Part shown: piece by piece, positions 10,286 to 22,400 of the stretch
Position numbering within the stretch: position 1 is the stretch's first letter
How the letters are laid out: each line of letters begins with the position of its first letter
NCBI GenBank assembly: GCA_022376515.1
Contig: WTXI01000243.1
Coordinates: forward strand, 1 to 55,455
Source: Lactifluus volemus
Taxonomy: Eukaryota; Basidiomycota; Agaricomycetes; Russulales; Russulaceae
DNA: 55,455 nucleotides
Direction of reading: 5' to 3'
Program-made: the position numbers and the translations under genes
Notes under the pieces: model-generated
What the model saw: the letters and a program-made list of their open reading frames with translations, nothing else
Told to the model about the DNA's origin: nothing
Databases searched by the model: none

Positions 10286-12933
10286 CTAAGTGGCGGGCAC
10301 ATGGCCTTCGTCTTGGCTGACAGCATGGAGTTGGTTTATGGCATTCAATTGGAAGTCTCTGTCGAAGCACTGCTGTCGGGGAACACCCTGGAGTTCGCGC
10401 AACGCTGCTTCTACATGTCCCACATCGCTTTGATAGCCGTCGAGGATATCTACCGTCAGACGCAGGAGACGGGTTGTGATGTAATCCGGGTATGTATAAT
10501 TCGAGAAGATTCCACGGTCTTGGATAACGAGGTCGCAAATGAGATTCAGTAGAATTTGATGTGTTCCAAATGAGTCCTTGCTGTCCTTCCACGGAGAAAT
10601 GATATCATCGAAGGTCTGTTTGTAGTACTCGTCGGTTTCTTTCAACTGTCTCAGGGCAAGAAAGAAAAGCTCGACAGTATATCCCAGACCACAACCGTCA
10701 CGTAGATCTCGGAGACGCCATAGCTGTCGCTTCATCGGGTCCTTGAGTCGGCGAAGCTGGACAGGTATCTGATTGATAGATTTTAGACTTCTGAGCGCCC
10801 TTTCGTGTCCCCCAGTGTGCGATCCATCCATAATATTGCGGAATTTACGACCGAGGGTGTGTAAGCTCCGAAGTTGCTGTAAGGGAAATACTAATTGGGG
10901 CAAGACAGGGGAGGTACCAATGGAATGAAAAATAAAAGCTTCGCTGACCAGGGCGGGTTCGGTGCGCCTGGACTCGTTGAATGATACTCCGGGAAGCTGC
11001 CGGGTTAAGGTGTGAGTGGCCTTGTCCATGGCATCTTGAAGAAGGGAGATTCTCCAGTCGACATTCTCGTTTACATCAGTTTCGTCTCCGATGCCTTCCA
11101 GCCCGGAAACGTCTGATTCGTGCGTGGAAAGGATTTCTTTGACCTGTAGTAGCGGTATGGGCTTGCTCGGGTCCAAGGGCTCGAGTGCTCGATCCAATTC
11201 TTCGACGTAGTTCCACGCACCCTCCAGACGTCTGTCGATCGCCTCGGCACTTGCGAGCGCTTCTTCGTCCGAGGTGCCAAAGGGTGATTGGAGGCGAGCA
11301 AGTCCGCTCACCGCATATTGAGCCAGCTGGCTTAACAAATCGACCTTCAACATCTGTCGAATAGCCACGAGTGAGACGCACGTCCAGCGCGCGGTGAGCA
11401 ACGAGTGCGTGCCGCCTGCCGGCGATGCTGCTGATGCAGAGAAGGTATCTGCAAGGCCTAGTTCGCCAAGCAATCCCCCAATTTCTCCAAACATGTCTAA
11501 CTTGGCACGAGCTTTGAACATAAGCAATGCTACGACGTTGATGCAAGCACCGATACGTCTAAGTCGTGCGTCTTCATTCGCGAAAAGACCGCCACGGTTG
11601 GCGCATGTAGCCAATAGGCGACCTATTCGTTGGCAGAGATCATCGTAAATCGTGTCGCTGGGTGGATGTTCTGGAGTCGCGTTATCAGGAATGACTCCGT
11701 CGTCGGCTTTAAAGACTTTTCCCCACACTTTCTGGCCCCATTCTTCGTCGAAGGAACCGGGGATAGCCAAAGCGAACGTTTCCATCTCTGTATCCTCCGT
11801 AACGTTACTGAATAGCCATCGAATCCCTCTTTTATCACGGTCCATACGTCCATCGGTCTTCTCCATTGCTAGCTGCAATTGTCCCTCAGCCATGTGTGAA
11901 CTCACGGGTTTCGGTTCCCCACCAGGTTGCCGCCCAAGGACCTTCCGTCTTGAAAGTAGATACCAGAATAGGCCTGAGAGTGGGTTTTGGTATGGCCACT
12001 GTGGTTTCATGACAGGCGCAATCGTGCTGAAAAGATAGAAGAAGCCGCAGAGGGCGATGGGAGCAACGGTGGCGCGAAAAACGGTCATGTTGAGGTGGAA
12101 TAACGAGTCGCAGAGCCCCGCAAAGAATAAGAAAAGGGAAACATGGATGAAAAAAGGGACAGCTTGGGCCACGAAGAGCATGTGCGAGTTTTCGAGACCG
12201 TCATACAAATATTGACGCAGCCGTGCGCTCTTCAAAGGATGGCCATACCGGAAAACCTGCATGTGGTAGCGAACCCATTGCTGAACGAGTGTCGCGAGGA
12301 GTGCGGCAGAAAGACTGAATACGAGACTCATGGACCAGAAGACATTCACGCGGACATCAGACGAGGATGGGCTGGAATCGGGGTAAGGTATTTGTGGTGG
12401 CGGTGGTAGGTCGGATGGGAAAGAGACCTGCTGCGCGATTGAAGAGAATTGCTGCTCGATCCTCGTGAGTATCACAATGGTTTGTTGCTGAAAGTTAGCC
12501 ATCAAATGGGAAGGTGTTTCCTGCAGGGCCTGGCGGCTATCAAGAATGAAGGGGGTAAGAGTCGCGGAGAATAGACCAGACTACATAGCCATGATCAGAA
12601 AGTTAATCGATGCAACATATTGTGCAAAACCTTTCAACGCACAAAAAGTAGGACACCATCCATATCCTTCTTCAAGGTTTCGATCCGAGCGGTATCGTGA
12701 CTCTTAGCCTCATCCTCATAAAGAGACCATAGGGCATTGGCACCGTCGTTGAAATCCGGGATTTTTTTCTTCTTTGCGCTGTTGTTGCCATTGCTACCCT
12801 GGTCATCAACAGCGGGATCGTTGACATTCGTCCCTTTGCCATTAGTCAGATAGAACCTGTAGGAAAAGCGACGAGGGAGCGTAAAAAACCCACTGGAATC
12901 CGTTCCCCTTTCAAGGTCCCATGTCGAAGGCAT
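10286..12933 (-). CDS. DUF6535-domain membrane protein
   Basis: Two exons (12933-12643 and 12580-10286) join to 861 aa with the frame closed. The domain opens with ALWSLYEDEAKSHDTARIET (about 67-86), the usual start of DUF6535, a basidiomycete family of unknown function. Four hydrophobic segments follow: about 91-108 (MDGVLLFSGLFSATLT), 174-198 (VNVFWSMSLVFSLSAALLA), 233-257 (FVAQAVPFFIHVSLFLFF) and 268-288. The long C-terminal half is soluble, mostly helical and unrecognised. The ATG at 12933 was chosen as the first ATG of the open exon; the frame stays open to 13068 without another. The gene is divergent from GTPase C, 395 bp away, and lies between B and C on the opposite strand. A location in an internal membrane is likely. 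Its role is unknown; a link to the GTPases rests on position only. Confidence 0.8.
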
Positions 12934-13055
12934 GCTATCTATGATGCCCGCGATGGTGTGCGAGAAAGTTGAGACAAAGGAAGGGTAAGAGAAAACGAAA
13001 CCGTTCGCGGGTGCAGTGTACGTAACGGCTGTTGAGTAATCTCCGAATATTGACA

Positions 13056-13328
13056 GCCTCAAGGCCACTCTGGTACGTCACCGTTCCAATATTTCAATCA
13101 TTCCTTAAGAGGGAACGAACTACGGTGGATCATCCATGATAGGTCTTGTCCACATGGCAATTGTTTTAAGACAATTCCGTGACGTGAGCCTTGTCATGGG
13201 GGTATACCCTATGTGGACGTTACTTTATGAAGGGACAAGGACGACTCCTTCCCCATATTTATGCACTGACAAACCCTCACTGAGAAAACGACTATCCTCC
13301 CCTTTAATTCCGCCAAACTTTGAGTCTG
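13056..13328 (+). promoter_or_regulatory. Upstream region of GTPase C
   Basis: Matches 1275-1538 upstream of A element by element, including CATATTTATGCA at about 13254 and GAGAAAACG, about 65-75 bp before the ATG. The left edge of the homology lies at about 13056, just inside the open frame upstream of DUF6535 exon 1. This marks a duplication boundary. Confidence 0.45.
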
Positions 13329-15765
13329 ATGGGTAACTGTTGCTCCAGTACTGCCGACAATGATCCTCCTCCGCATCCGGCGTCGAGGAGTGAAGCTTCC
13401 CAACCCCAACCCCAACCAACCCTATCCACATCTCAGATAGGTGCTCCCGTATCACTGCAGTACAGTGCAGAAATAGCTGCCTCCTTAATACCCGAAGCAC
13501 TCGATGACCGGCGATCTGAACGCGGAAGCATCAGGTCTCGGAGAAGTGTCAGGTCTCAAAGGAGTGTCAGGTCTCAACCCGCGCCGGACATGTATCAACG
13601 TCCAAGATCACAGTCTGCACAAGCGGCGTCACCTCGGCCAGAATGGCTTCCAAGTGCCAGTGTGCCTGTGCCTCCACTACCGCCAGCCATAAGGCCTAGG
13701 GCCGTAACAGACGCTACTAGGACCCATCGTGCCCGTACTAGATCGAGAAATGAGAATCGACCTGTCGACCTGCCACCCACTCCACAGCTACCCAGGCAGA
13801 ATCGGAAATCTGCGCCGGATGAGAGTGGTCGCCGATGGCTCACTTCCACCGTGTGGAGCACGCTTTCTGACAACTTCAGGTAACTTACGCGTTCACGTTT
13901 TTCTCTCGTAAGCCATTACCAATTCAACTGCCATATAGATTCAGAATTCTCGTCGTGGGCAAGGTACGTGTTGATTATTATGTTCGCCTTACCTTAACCA
14001 ATGGCAGGTCTTATGACAGAGCGACTCCGGAAAGTCATCACTCATCAACTCGATCTTCAAAGTGGATACTGCGGTATGCATACCATCATCTTTCGCACAC
14101 ATTTCCCAACCATTCTAATTATGCATTGGTCAACAAAAGTCGATACCCAGAACCACGGACATCAACGCCGGGATTCCTTACTCCGACAACAGTCGTCTTA
14201 TAGTCCATGAGTGGCCCGGATTTGAGCCCGGATACGTGCAAGACCTGCAAGTCATCCGGGATTTTATCACGGTCCGGACTGACGCGCGCCTCCCACCGTC
14301 GGAAAGATTGCATGTAATCTGGTAACCGAACAGCAATGGAAGCGGCAGCAAGCTAATGAAAGCTCTCCTAGGATCTGCGTCCCCGTATCAGACCTCATCA
14401 CTGGACATCTCGGAGACGGGGTACAAGAGATTTTGGCTATGAGACAAGGTAAATCTACCCGAGTAACTTTCTTTCTAATTAACAAACGTATGACCCTCAG
14501 CGCCTGCTGTTCTTGTATTTACGAAATTTGATATATTCTTCTCCCAAGTCCTTTTTGATATCTCGGGTGGTAACTCTCAACACACTCAACACCACGAGCT
14601 TGCGAAAGTCAGGGTACAGGAACTATACGAAGAATCGTGTCGCCTCCTACTCGGAAAGCAACCTAGGGATATCCCTGCGGAGATGGTTTCAAGTACTTGC
14701 TCCCTTGTGTGTGTTGTGCGGAACAGCTGATTGACTCTTCTGGTTGTTTACAGCGAAGCCGAGATTTGGTGACCTTATCTCCAAACTGTTTTCAACTACA
14801 AACAAGCTAGTTGCTGCGGTCCCACTCAGCGCTACTGTACCCTCCTCTTCATTTGAAGCAAGAGGTGGACCACACATTTCTCCCGTGTCCCTTGCGTGGT
14901 CCATAGCACAGAGAATAAGCCGTGACGTAAACCTTCAAACATCCATCATGCACGTACTGTTATCTCTGTTCTTGAAATTTATTATCTTATCCCTTCCCGC
15001 AGTGTTGGGCGAAGCCGTGAATACAATATCCAACTCACAGTCGATGACACTGACAAGGTTTCTCACGTAATATAGGGTATTGGCGTAATCTCGGGTCTAG
15101 TCGCGAATTCTCTGGGCGCACCATGGAGTACTGCATCGACACGATTCACAACGATGTCGTCGACGTTTGGAACCTTCGTGATCACAAGAAGGTCTTTTTC
15201 CTTTTGTTTTGACGGCTATATTTGTTCGCTGACAGCGATGGCCAGTATCTGTCGAGCAGTGAGTTCAAATCCCAAATGTCTCACCTTGTCAAAGACTTGT
15301 CTAGGTCACCTGGCGGGTCTCAGGGGTGAGGACTCACCCACTGCATGGAATTAACAAGTAAAGTGACCAATTTTCCGATAGATCCAACCTAGATGGTGTT
15401 GGATTGACCACACCCGCAGCTCAATGGGTGAAGGATACATACCAAAACAGGTGGGCAAGCCCTTCGTGTGTCGTACCTTTTACTAGATATCTTCGTCTAG
15501 CACCGAGAACATCTGCTGTATCATGGGCTACATTGTAGACCTTACCGTCATCCAGCATGAGGTTTTTCGATCCGGCCGTGATGTGTCGGCCCAGGAGGTT
15601 CGGATACTTATGGAGCGCCATGACAGGACCACCAGGAGTCAGATTCATAACGATGTCCGCCGCTTTTCCACAGGGACGCCCACATTCACGTATCGCGGAA
15701 ATGACCTGATCCTTGAGAAAACGATTGACTTGATAGCAAGGTTTTGTCCCGCCGGTAACAGCTAA
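13329..15765 (+). CDS. GTPase-like protein C, predicted N-myristoylated/palmitoylated
   Basis: Paralogue of B with the full-length G domain. Exons: 13329-13879, 13939-13963, 14020-14073, 14140-14321, 14372-14448, 14501-14692, 14754-14949, 15003-15016, 15076-about 15191 or 15205, 15236-15325, 15382-15450, 15501-15765; roughly 610 aa. The N-terminus is MGNCCSS. The linker has expanded RSRRSV/RSQRSV repeats and PVPPLPPAIRPRA. The P-loop GKSDSGKSS (about 191-199) is split by an intron. The G3 position is HEWPGFEPG and G4 is FTKFD (303-307). C keeps a VLFDISGGN segment that A and B lack. The C-terminal block MGYIVDLTVIQHEVF ends in CPAGNS. The donor near 15191-15205 is unresolved: the obvious GT leaves the frame one base out. 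The 14949/15003 intron starts with GC. It is convergent with D across 1.2 kb. Confidence 0.78.
13533..13577 (+). repeat. 18-bp tandem repeat in the GTPase C linker
   Basis: Two units beginning AGGTCTC (13533-13550 and 13551-13568) plus half a third, encoding RSRRSV, RSQRSV and RSQ. B has one comparable unit (RSRRST), so the copy number differs between paralogues. Confidence 0.7.
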
Positions 15766-16977
15766 AATGCTTACTTTGTGTTTTGTCCCAACTACCTTAG
15801 GCTTTCTCGTCTTGCCTCGCTTGGGACGTAGCGACAGCGGCCATCCTTTTCCGGGCTTATTTTTTCCGTTATTTACCTATAATCACTGGCAGCGCATCCC
15901 TTTCTCGTCTAACTTCGGTTTGTCATAATGGAAATTGCATTAATGGAAATCGGTTCTACTGTATGCGCGCCCCCTACAGGCTGGAAGCGTGCAAGTCCGA
16001 GTCCGCTCTCACCCGCCCAACAATTGGCGTTCAGTCGCTTATAGCTCCTTGCCGGCCCCCGCAATACGTGTCGGTAGAGCGGCCACGAGTAAAACGCATG
16101 CCCAGCGTATGGTGAATCGGTCGGAATCCGCGGTCAATTGAGTAATGCAATACAGTATGTGGATACAAACCAACTTGGACTCTGCAAAATCTCCGGTACT
16201 GGTAGTGAACCATACATAATTCACAGAGCTCGTGATTGCGGGCTCACTTGTACACTTAGGATGTGTTGGGATAAGGAACCTGAGATTGGGTTGTCGCCCT
16301 TTGCCCCTTGCCCTTAACCCTACTGCCGCCCACAGCAACCCTAAGCGTACTTCGCGCCCGGTTTTAATTGATGTGAAAGCGTTGCATTGGTTCATTTCTG
16401 GTTCGATCATTTCAGAACTAGTCTAACCATGTGACTCAAATATGAAGCTAAGTTACAACACCGAGGTAGGTAGGCGTTAAATTGTTGTGAAAAAAAAGCC
16501 CCGATGATTCCGAGTTCGTGGACACCACCTCAAATTTTGTCGACTCGACATTGCCCGTGGACACTGGCACGTGACTTTGCTGTTCTAGGGATCAACACAT
16601 ACGAAATTCAAGGAGACCTCCGTGTTGATCACTTGCCTTTCATGCACAGCCAAAGTAGGGTTAGTATGGCCTTGCGACACGATATCCAGAGGCGACGCGT
16701 AGTTGCCGCGCGCCGCGGGGCTGACTCGCATAACTGCACGACACCATGTTTGATGGTTAGCAAGGTGGTTAGGGTTCGGGAAGGACATGCAATTTTTAGA
16801 TGGGCGCTACTAGAATAGAGTTATAAAAAACATCATGGATAATCATACTGTCTAGTTTAAGATGAGAAGGCAGGAGACGACAGCGAGCTTGTGGGGGGAC
16901 CCTGGCCTGTTTAAATGGCGTCAGCAAGATTTTCGAACGAGGTGACTTTGAATCGCTTGCCTAGGCATGTGGTCCCC
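15766..16977. other. Convergent 3' spacer between C and D, mostly non-coding
   Basis: No intact gene. It contains the possible DUF6535 relic described separately and short ORFs on the + strand (for example 16504-16818) that I do not recognise. Confidence 0.45.
16039..16230 (-). pseudogene. Possible DUF6535 C-terminal relic
   Basis: In one minus frame, YCITQLTADSDRFTIRWAC followed by VLLVAALPTRI resembles the RWTCVSLVAIRQML segment in the C-terminal half of the DUF6535 protein at 10286-12933. Nothing else of that family is visible around it, so it would be a fragment. The match is short and read by eye. Confidence 0.28.
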
Positions 16978-19519
16978 CTACTGGCAAGCAACACAAATCA
17001 AATCGATAATTTTCCCCATGAATACGTCATTCTCCATATGGACGGGCGCGGGATTTGCTTTAAGGAACTTGAGGATGCCATCGTGGACTTCGGTTTTGCG
17101 ATTAGAATCAGCGACGTCTCGCACTACTAACTGAATCTGACGAGGTGACATGTCTGTGCTAGACCGTGACCTAAAAAGGCTTTCCATAACAACCATGAGG
17201 TCTACAATGTAGCCCATCGCAACGCACACGTTCTCACGGCTGAATGAAGGGATGAGGCTGTAGCGAAAGAACAAGGAAGGGGCGCACTTACGTGCCGCAA
17301 TACCGATCATACACCCACGGCACAGCTGACATTGGGGTTCCTGTTGCTGGTAAAACATTTAGTCTGGAACAGCAAGAATATAGGGTCATTAAATCTTCAG
17401 TGTCATCGACGCATGTCACGCTTACCCAGTCGGGACACCAGTGGATACCCTAGTAAGGTCTTCGATAAGATGATAAATCCCAGCCTTAAATGTGTCACTC
17501 GATAGATGCTGATCTTCTTTAGCAATTACGACAGGGTAGAGGATAAAGGCCAACCTGTTCACGGTCACGAAGATTCCAGACGTCGACAATGTCGTCATGA
17601 ATGACGTCCATGTAGTTTTTTAGGGTAACCGTGACATTGGGGAATCTAGGGCTAGACCCGAGGCCACGCCAATAACCTTATGGAACGAGGGAACGTGTTG
17701 GAATGAATTGGATGTGAGGTGAATGCATTGGACTTACAGCTTTGCCCAACGCTATAACAGCGAATGAGAAAACAACCTTCGAGCAAAAGAGGTTACGTAC
17801 TCCATGGAAGCCTTAAGGTTAACATCACGGCTAACTCTCTGTGCTGCAGACCACGCAAGAACCACAGGCGAAAGTCGCGCGGTAGTATTATGGGAATTTG
17901 CCAGGAGGAGCTGGCGTGTTGTCACAACCAGTTTGTTGATGAGATCCCCGAATTTCGGCAGCGCTATAACCAGCCGAAGGAGTCAAAGAGCCCTTCCACT
18001 TAGCGAACATAGGAAGGGTATGTACTAGAGATGATCTCAACAGGCACATCCCTGGAGAGATTACGAAGCAGGCGGCTACATGATGCTTTGACCATGTCCT
18101 GCGCCTCGAATTTTGCACGTTCGTGGTGTTGGGGGTCGCCACTTGCGATATCGAATAGGACTCGGGAGACGACCAGGTCGAATTGTGTAAGCACAAGAAC
18201 AACGGGCACTGTAGGTCGAGTATTCTGTTAGATAAAAAAAGGCGTCGCGAGAAAGTGCTCACCTGTCTGCATCCCCAGCATCTCTTCCACCCCGTCTCCA
18301 AGCCTTCCGTCGATAACGTCCGATGCGGGGATGCACATCCTATATGGAGGTTCATAAGAAGTTCGTCACTGCATATCTAACTCTAACACCATTCCGTACC
18401 AGATAGCGTGTAACCTTTCTGAGGCTGGGACCTTCACGCCAGTGCGGTCCGTGATCAATTGTCGAAGGACTTGCGAGTTCTGGGTACTTCCGGATTCAAA
18501 CCCAGTGCATTCGTGGATTGTAAGGTAACGATTATCGACTGGACGAAACCCGGAGTGGAAATCGGTTGCCCCAGATACATTGGGCTGTATCGTCATTTGT
18601 TCCCCAAGGCATAATCAGTTGGCCAGATCGAGACATGAAAGATGATTGGACTGTGACGCACCGCCATATCTATTTTGAAGGCAGAACTCATGAGCGAGGA
18701 CTTTCCCGAGCCGCTCTGCGACAAGCACTACATCAATATCGCATGGAAGTTATCGAATTAGAGGCACGTACCTTCCCCACAGCCAAAATTCTGAATCTGC
18801 AGACCGTCATGACAGTTTTCGTTCATAAGAGGACATTCGAACCCGTACCTGAAATCGTCGGGAAGGAGCTTCTGCACCCCAGAAGTTAATGGTTGTATTG
18901 GTTTCTTGCCATCCCTAGGTGTGAGGTTGGTTGATTTGCGTTGGTAACTTGAAGGTGATACATTGAATGTTACAGCCTTAGGTAGGGACCCCCCACTAGA
19001 TCCGTCGGCTCGCATATCAGTGGATACCAACATTCCCGTTTGAAATGACGCATAGGAAGACTTCGACCTGGAATCCATAGGGGCTGGGCGCGCCCGCGCG
19101 GATTTGCCTGCTGTAGATGGATCCATACTTGAACTAGGTTGGGGTTTCGGAGTATTGATCATCATCGCGCCGCTGTCCACGGAGAGCGAAGGCCTGAAAT
19201 CCGCGACGCGAGGACGAGCTGGTGGGGATGAGCTTGTTTCATTGCGTGGAAGAGATCCGGGTGGTGCCGCTGTATCGAGGTGCGGGCGTGAAGAAGACTC
19301 GCGAGGCGTGATGACGGCGAGCGCTGAAGGCCGAGGCACGGGCAAATCATTAACGCGTTCGGCTGCTTTGCGCGCGGGCGCCACATTATTGTGTGACGGG
19401 GGCGCGCGCACAGGTGGTGTAAGATGGGGATTAGATGATGCCTCGGGCGCAGAGGTTCGGGTAGGTTCCAGTGGCGAGGGGACGTTTTCGTGTGACGACC
19501 CGCTGTAGCAATTCCCCAT
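16978..19519 (-). CDS. GTPase-like protein D, predicted N-myristoylated/palmitoylated
   Basis: The cleanest model of the family. Twelve exons: 19519-18849, 18796-18772, 18715-18662, 18584-18400, 18339-18263, 18208-18026, 17963-17801, 17751-17738, 17676-17563, 17516-17426, 17363-17292, 17239-16978. They sum to 637 codons including the stop, all with GT-AG introns. The true start is the ATG of MGNCYSGSS, three codons inside the longer open frame. A disordered Ser/Pro linker (about 10-220) is unrelated in detail to A-C. It ends in LLPDDFRFRILAVGK, then the P-loop GKSGSGKSS, HECTGFESG at G3, LTQFD at G4, and AWSAAQRVSRDVNLKAS. The C-terminal block is MGYIVDLMVVMESLF. It is the most divergent paralogue and has a canonical GT donor where A, B and C have GC. 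It may be the older copy. Confidence 0.88.
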
Positions 19520-20269
19520 ATCGACCAAGATTGAGACGAGTCAGACGACAGAGCAGAACCCCAGAGAGGGGATGATATATGTGATGAGACATGGCGGGAG
19601 TCAAACCTATCAGACATGAGGGAAAGGCGGGGCCTTTCAAGCATGGTAAAATTACGTTAAAATAAACATCACTTGTAGGGCTTGGTGCACCGTATTAGGA
19701 AGCTTAACTTTACCACCCTATGGCTCCACTAAGGGACGCAGTCTTGCATCTACATCGGGGTAGTCGTGGCTGTGGTGTGATATGCATTGGCACATCACGC
19801 AGGAAAAAAACAACAGAGCCACTGCCTGCAGGAAAACGATGATGCGGCTGGGTACCACGCGTTGACGCACGCGCTAGCCTTGTTTCTGATCATCTGCACG
19901 AGAAACTAGGATGCCGTGGGGATCCGACATAACTCATACCCCGTGAACATTGGGTTTTGATCATCATCAGGCTAGGATAGGTTCAACTCGGAAAGAAGCC
20001 CACCGCTGGTGGCCGTGGCCACCGGAAGTTTGCGTAGCAGGCACGGTCGAGCGCTCGGAACCGAATCTCGCCTACCTCACGCCGATCTGTCGTTGGAACG
20101 AAGTTTGCCAGCCTGCACAAAACATCGCAGTGCAGTGGACACGCTCACGTACATACGGGATAGAAAGAGTCCACAGAATGCACTGTAGCATCCGTTTCAA
20201 GATCAGACTAATTTGAAAAAAAGGCCATATTGACAATGACCTACCCTCAGGTTTGATTCCATCAGCGCT
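19520..20269. other. No gene seen between D and the left metacaspase
   Basis: Upstream flank of D. Short ORFs only, with no recognisable protein or repeat. Confidence 0.5.
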
Positions 20270-22400
20270 TCTCAGCCCATGCATCATTGGCACACCACCG
20301 GAGCAAGTAAATTATATGGTGATCGATTGTCCCAGAGTCACAAAGTTGAGGCGGAGCAAGGTAAACAGAACGTTCCACTGTCTTGTGAAGATTCTCGTTT
20401 CCAGATATAGTACATGAATATTTACACGAGGTTATAACGAGGACTTAAAGCAATGCACGGTGTGTCAGAATATGTGGTAGGGGAGGAAATACAGTATTGC
20501 AACCGCACATAGGTAGGAATAAATGAGGCAACGTATATACTAATAGAGAGCGGCGCGTATATCATAAAGGAGAATATAGGCCCGGGACGGGTCATAATTG
20601 GAGCGTGTCATTCATATTCTGCACCCGACGTCATCAGCAAGTATAACCGAGTAACTATGACGAAAGCGCACCAATTTTACGAGACTACTCAGCTCTGGCT
20701 CTTGGAAGATGTCGAGTTCCCCACCAAATCCAGGTCCTTCACCATGCGCGGCCTTCTTTCTTTGGCCACGTGTGTATTCATGCAGTGCTAAGGCGTTATC
20801 ATGTAGTTTAAAGCTAAATGAAGAAAGATCAACGCTCATGTGAGAGCGACAAGTGTACAACAGACCAACATACTTGACATGCGACATCAACGCCCCGTAC
20901 GTTGGGTGATTGTTGGTCTCTGATGGATATGTCAGATCTGGGTATGGCAGCCGTCAACAGAATACACCAAACTAAGGTAATCGCACAGGGCTGTGGTCAA
21001 TGAGCCATTTGGGCCTTCCCATGCTATCTGTAAATCCGAACAGGCGGATAGAGAAATCTTTAAAGAAACATGAGGTCACAGCTGGCCTGAAGGGGATGTA
21101 CGTACCACCATTGGATGGGGGATATCGCTATACTCGCACCAGCCATCACAAACAAAACGAGGCTCCGGAGAAGCACATCGGGGCGGGCATGCGAATAGCG
21201 AAACCTCTTGTGAGCGTCGATTTACACGAAATTGGGCCTCGGAAGACCATTCCAATTGATCTGTGACACCTCCGCTGAGTTGTGTATCATCCGGCGGGAT
21301 TTGAAACGACGGGGGTTCAACAGGCTGACTATCCAGGACAGTTTCGACCGACTGAAGTACCTGGAATATCGAGTGGTTGAAGTCCGCGGCCTGACGGCGC
21401 ACTACGCGGGTATCAGAGCATGAGCATGAATATGACGCAGGAACAAACAAACCGTTTATATTCTGCATGGTCATCGTTCGACGCTTGCCTTTGGATTGCC
21501 ATGGAACGTAGACACTATTGCAATGGTGGTGGGGAAGACCGAGCATAGTTCCTGAGTGGCTGGCATCAAATATGACCTGGAGGACACAGCATAAGGGAAT
21601 AATTCGAATAAAGGTCAAATAAAGAGTGTACTAGGAGAGTGCAACCAACTGGAATGGGAACCAGGATTTCTGTGAGCTCCTAGAACTGCGTGAGCCAAAA
21701 ACGCAAATTGAATGACGAGAAGGAAAGCTAACGTCACTGATAATGGGCTGTTCATCGCTCGGAATGATCACTACGCGAACACGCATCAGAGAGGACCTCT
21801 GCGGGGAAGAGGGGGGCGCACTTCCGTCCATACCACTCTCATTTTCGAGATCATCAATAGCCTCGATCTGGTCTACATGACCAGAATCTGTCATGGGCTG
21901 TCAGATGCTGGGCTGTGTCAAAAGGGTGGAGATTTACAGAGGAAGGTGAGCTTGTCACCCGCCATAGCACCGGAAACTAGTCTTTTCAACTCGCGGATCT
22001 GTATTGCATGTCAATGGACTCTGCAGAACAGTGATGACTTGTTTATCACAGACGATGTTAACTCGAGTGGGCTGAAGGTCGTCCGGGAAGTCGGGACCAT
22101 CTTTGAGAATACAAACGTCTTCCGGGAGATAGTCGTATGTGTCTGGGAGGACGATTAGTGAGAGAAGGAAACGTAGACGAGGGGTAGGAATTACGCACTG
22201 ATGAGTAGCTCCCGAAAGCGATCGACGTCGTGATGGGTGTCCTGCAATGGCGACCATTTATTTGATGGGTAACAGTACGTAATCCCGACAAGAAGAGCCC
22301 GTCGCTTCCGAGTTGGCGGGGTAACATTGGAGTCAGCCCTAATGGTACGAAATGCGGGGAGGATGCGGCGAGGGAGAAGGAATCTGAGATCAGTGCACAT
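20270..22400. repeat. Left copy of a 2.1-kb direct repeat flanking the NLR
   Basis: Holds the left metacaspase gene plus about 320 bp of its 3' flank. It matches 27870-30153 in the same orientation. The non-coding flank also matches (TACATGAATATTT / ACACGAGGTTATAACGAGGAC here; TACATGGAAGG / ACATGAGGTGATAACGAGGAC there). Identity is high in exons and lower in introns; I did not measure it. Confidence 0.65.
20592..22400 (-). CDS. Metacaspase-like protein with Cys-to-Ser active site (predicted pseudoprotease)
   Basis: Eleven exons (22400-22199, 22142-22054, 21998-21938, 21887-21822, 21770-21733, 21679-21632, 21576-21106, 21027-20973, 20937-20874, 20813-20672, 20618-20592) give 420 aa with no break. 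The caspase-fold p20 region opens with KRRALLVGITY (about 32-42). The catalytic His lies in LYSGHVDQ (about H121, codon 21879-21877). The nucleophile position reads DASHSGTML, with Ser174 (AGC, 21561-21559) where metacaspases have Cys. HCNSVYVPW follows. The C-terminal part has RFVCDGWCEYSD, AWEGPNGSL and FQEPELSSLVKL, ending NMNDTLQL. It is the tandem-type paralogue of 28246-30153, which keeps Cys. It is divergent from the NLR with 108 bp between start codons, so the two may be co-transcribed. Loss of peptidase activity is inferred; a regulatory or decoy role would fit. Confidence 0.85.

Noticed and set aside
10223..10552. 109-codon plus-strand ORF opposite the end of the DUF6535 gene
   Set aside because: Antisense shadow with no family features.
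19104..19508. 134-codon plus-strand ORF
   Set aside because: Lies opposite the disordered exon 1 of GTPase D; compositional shadow.
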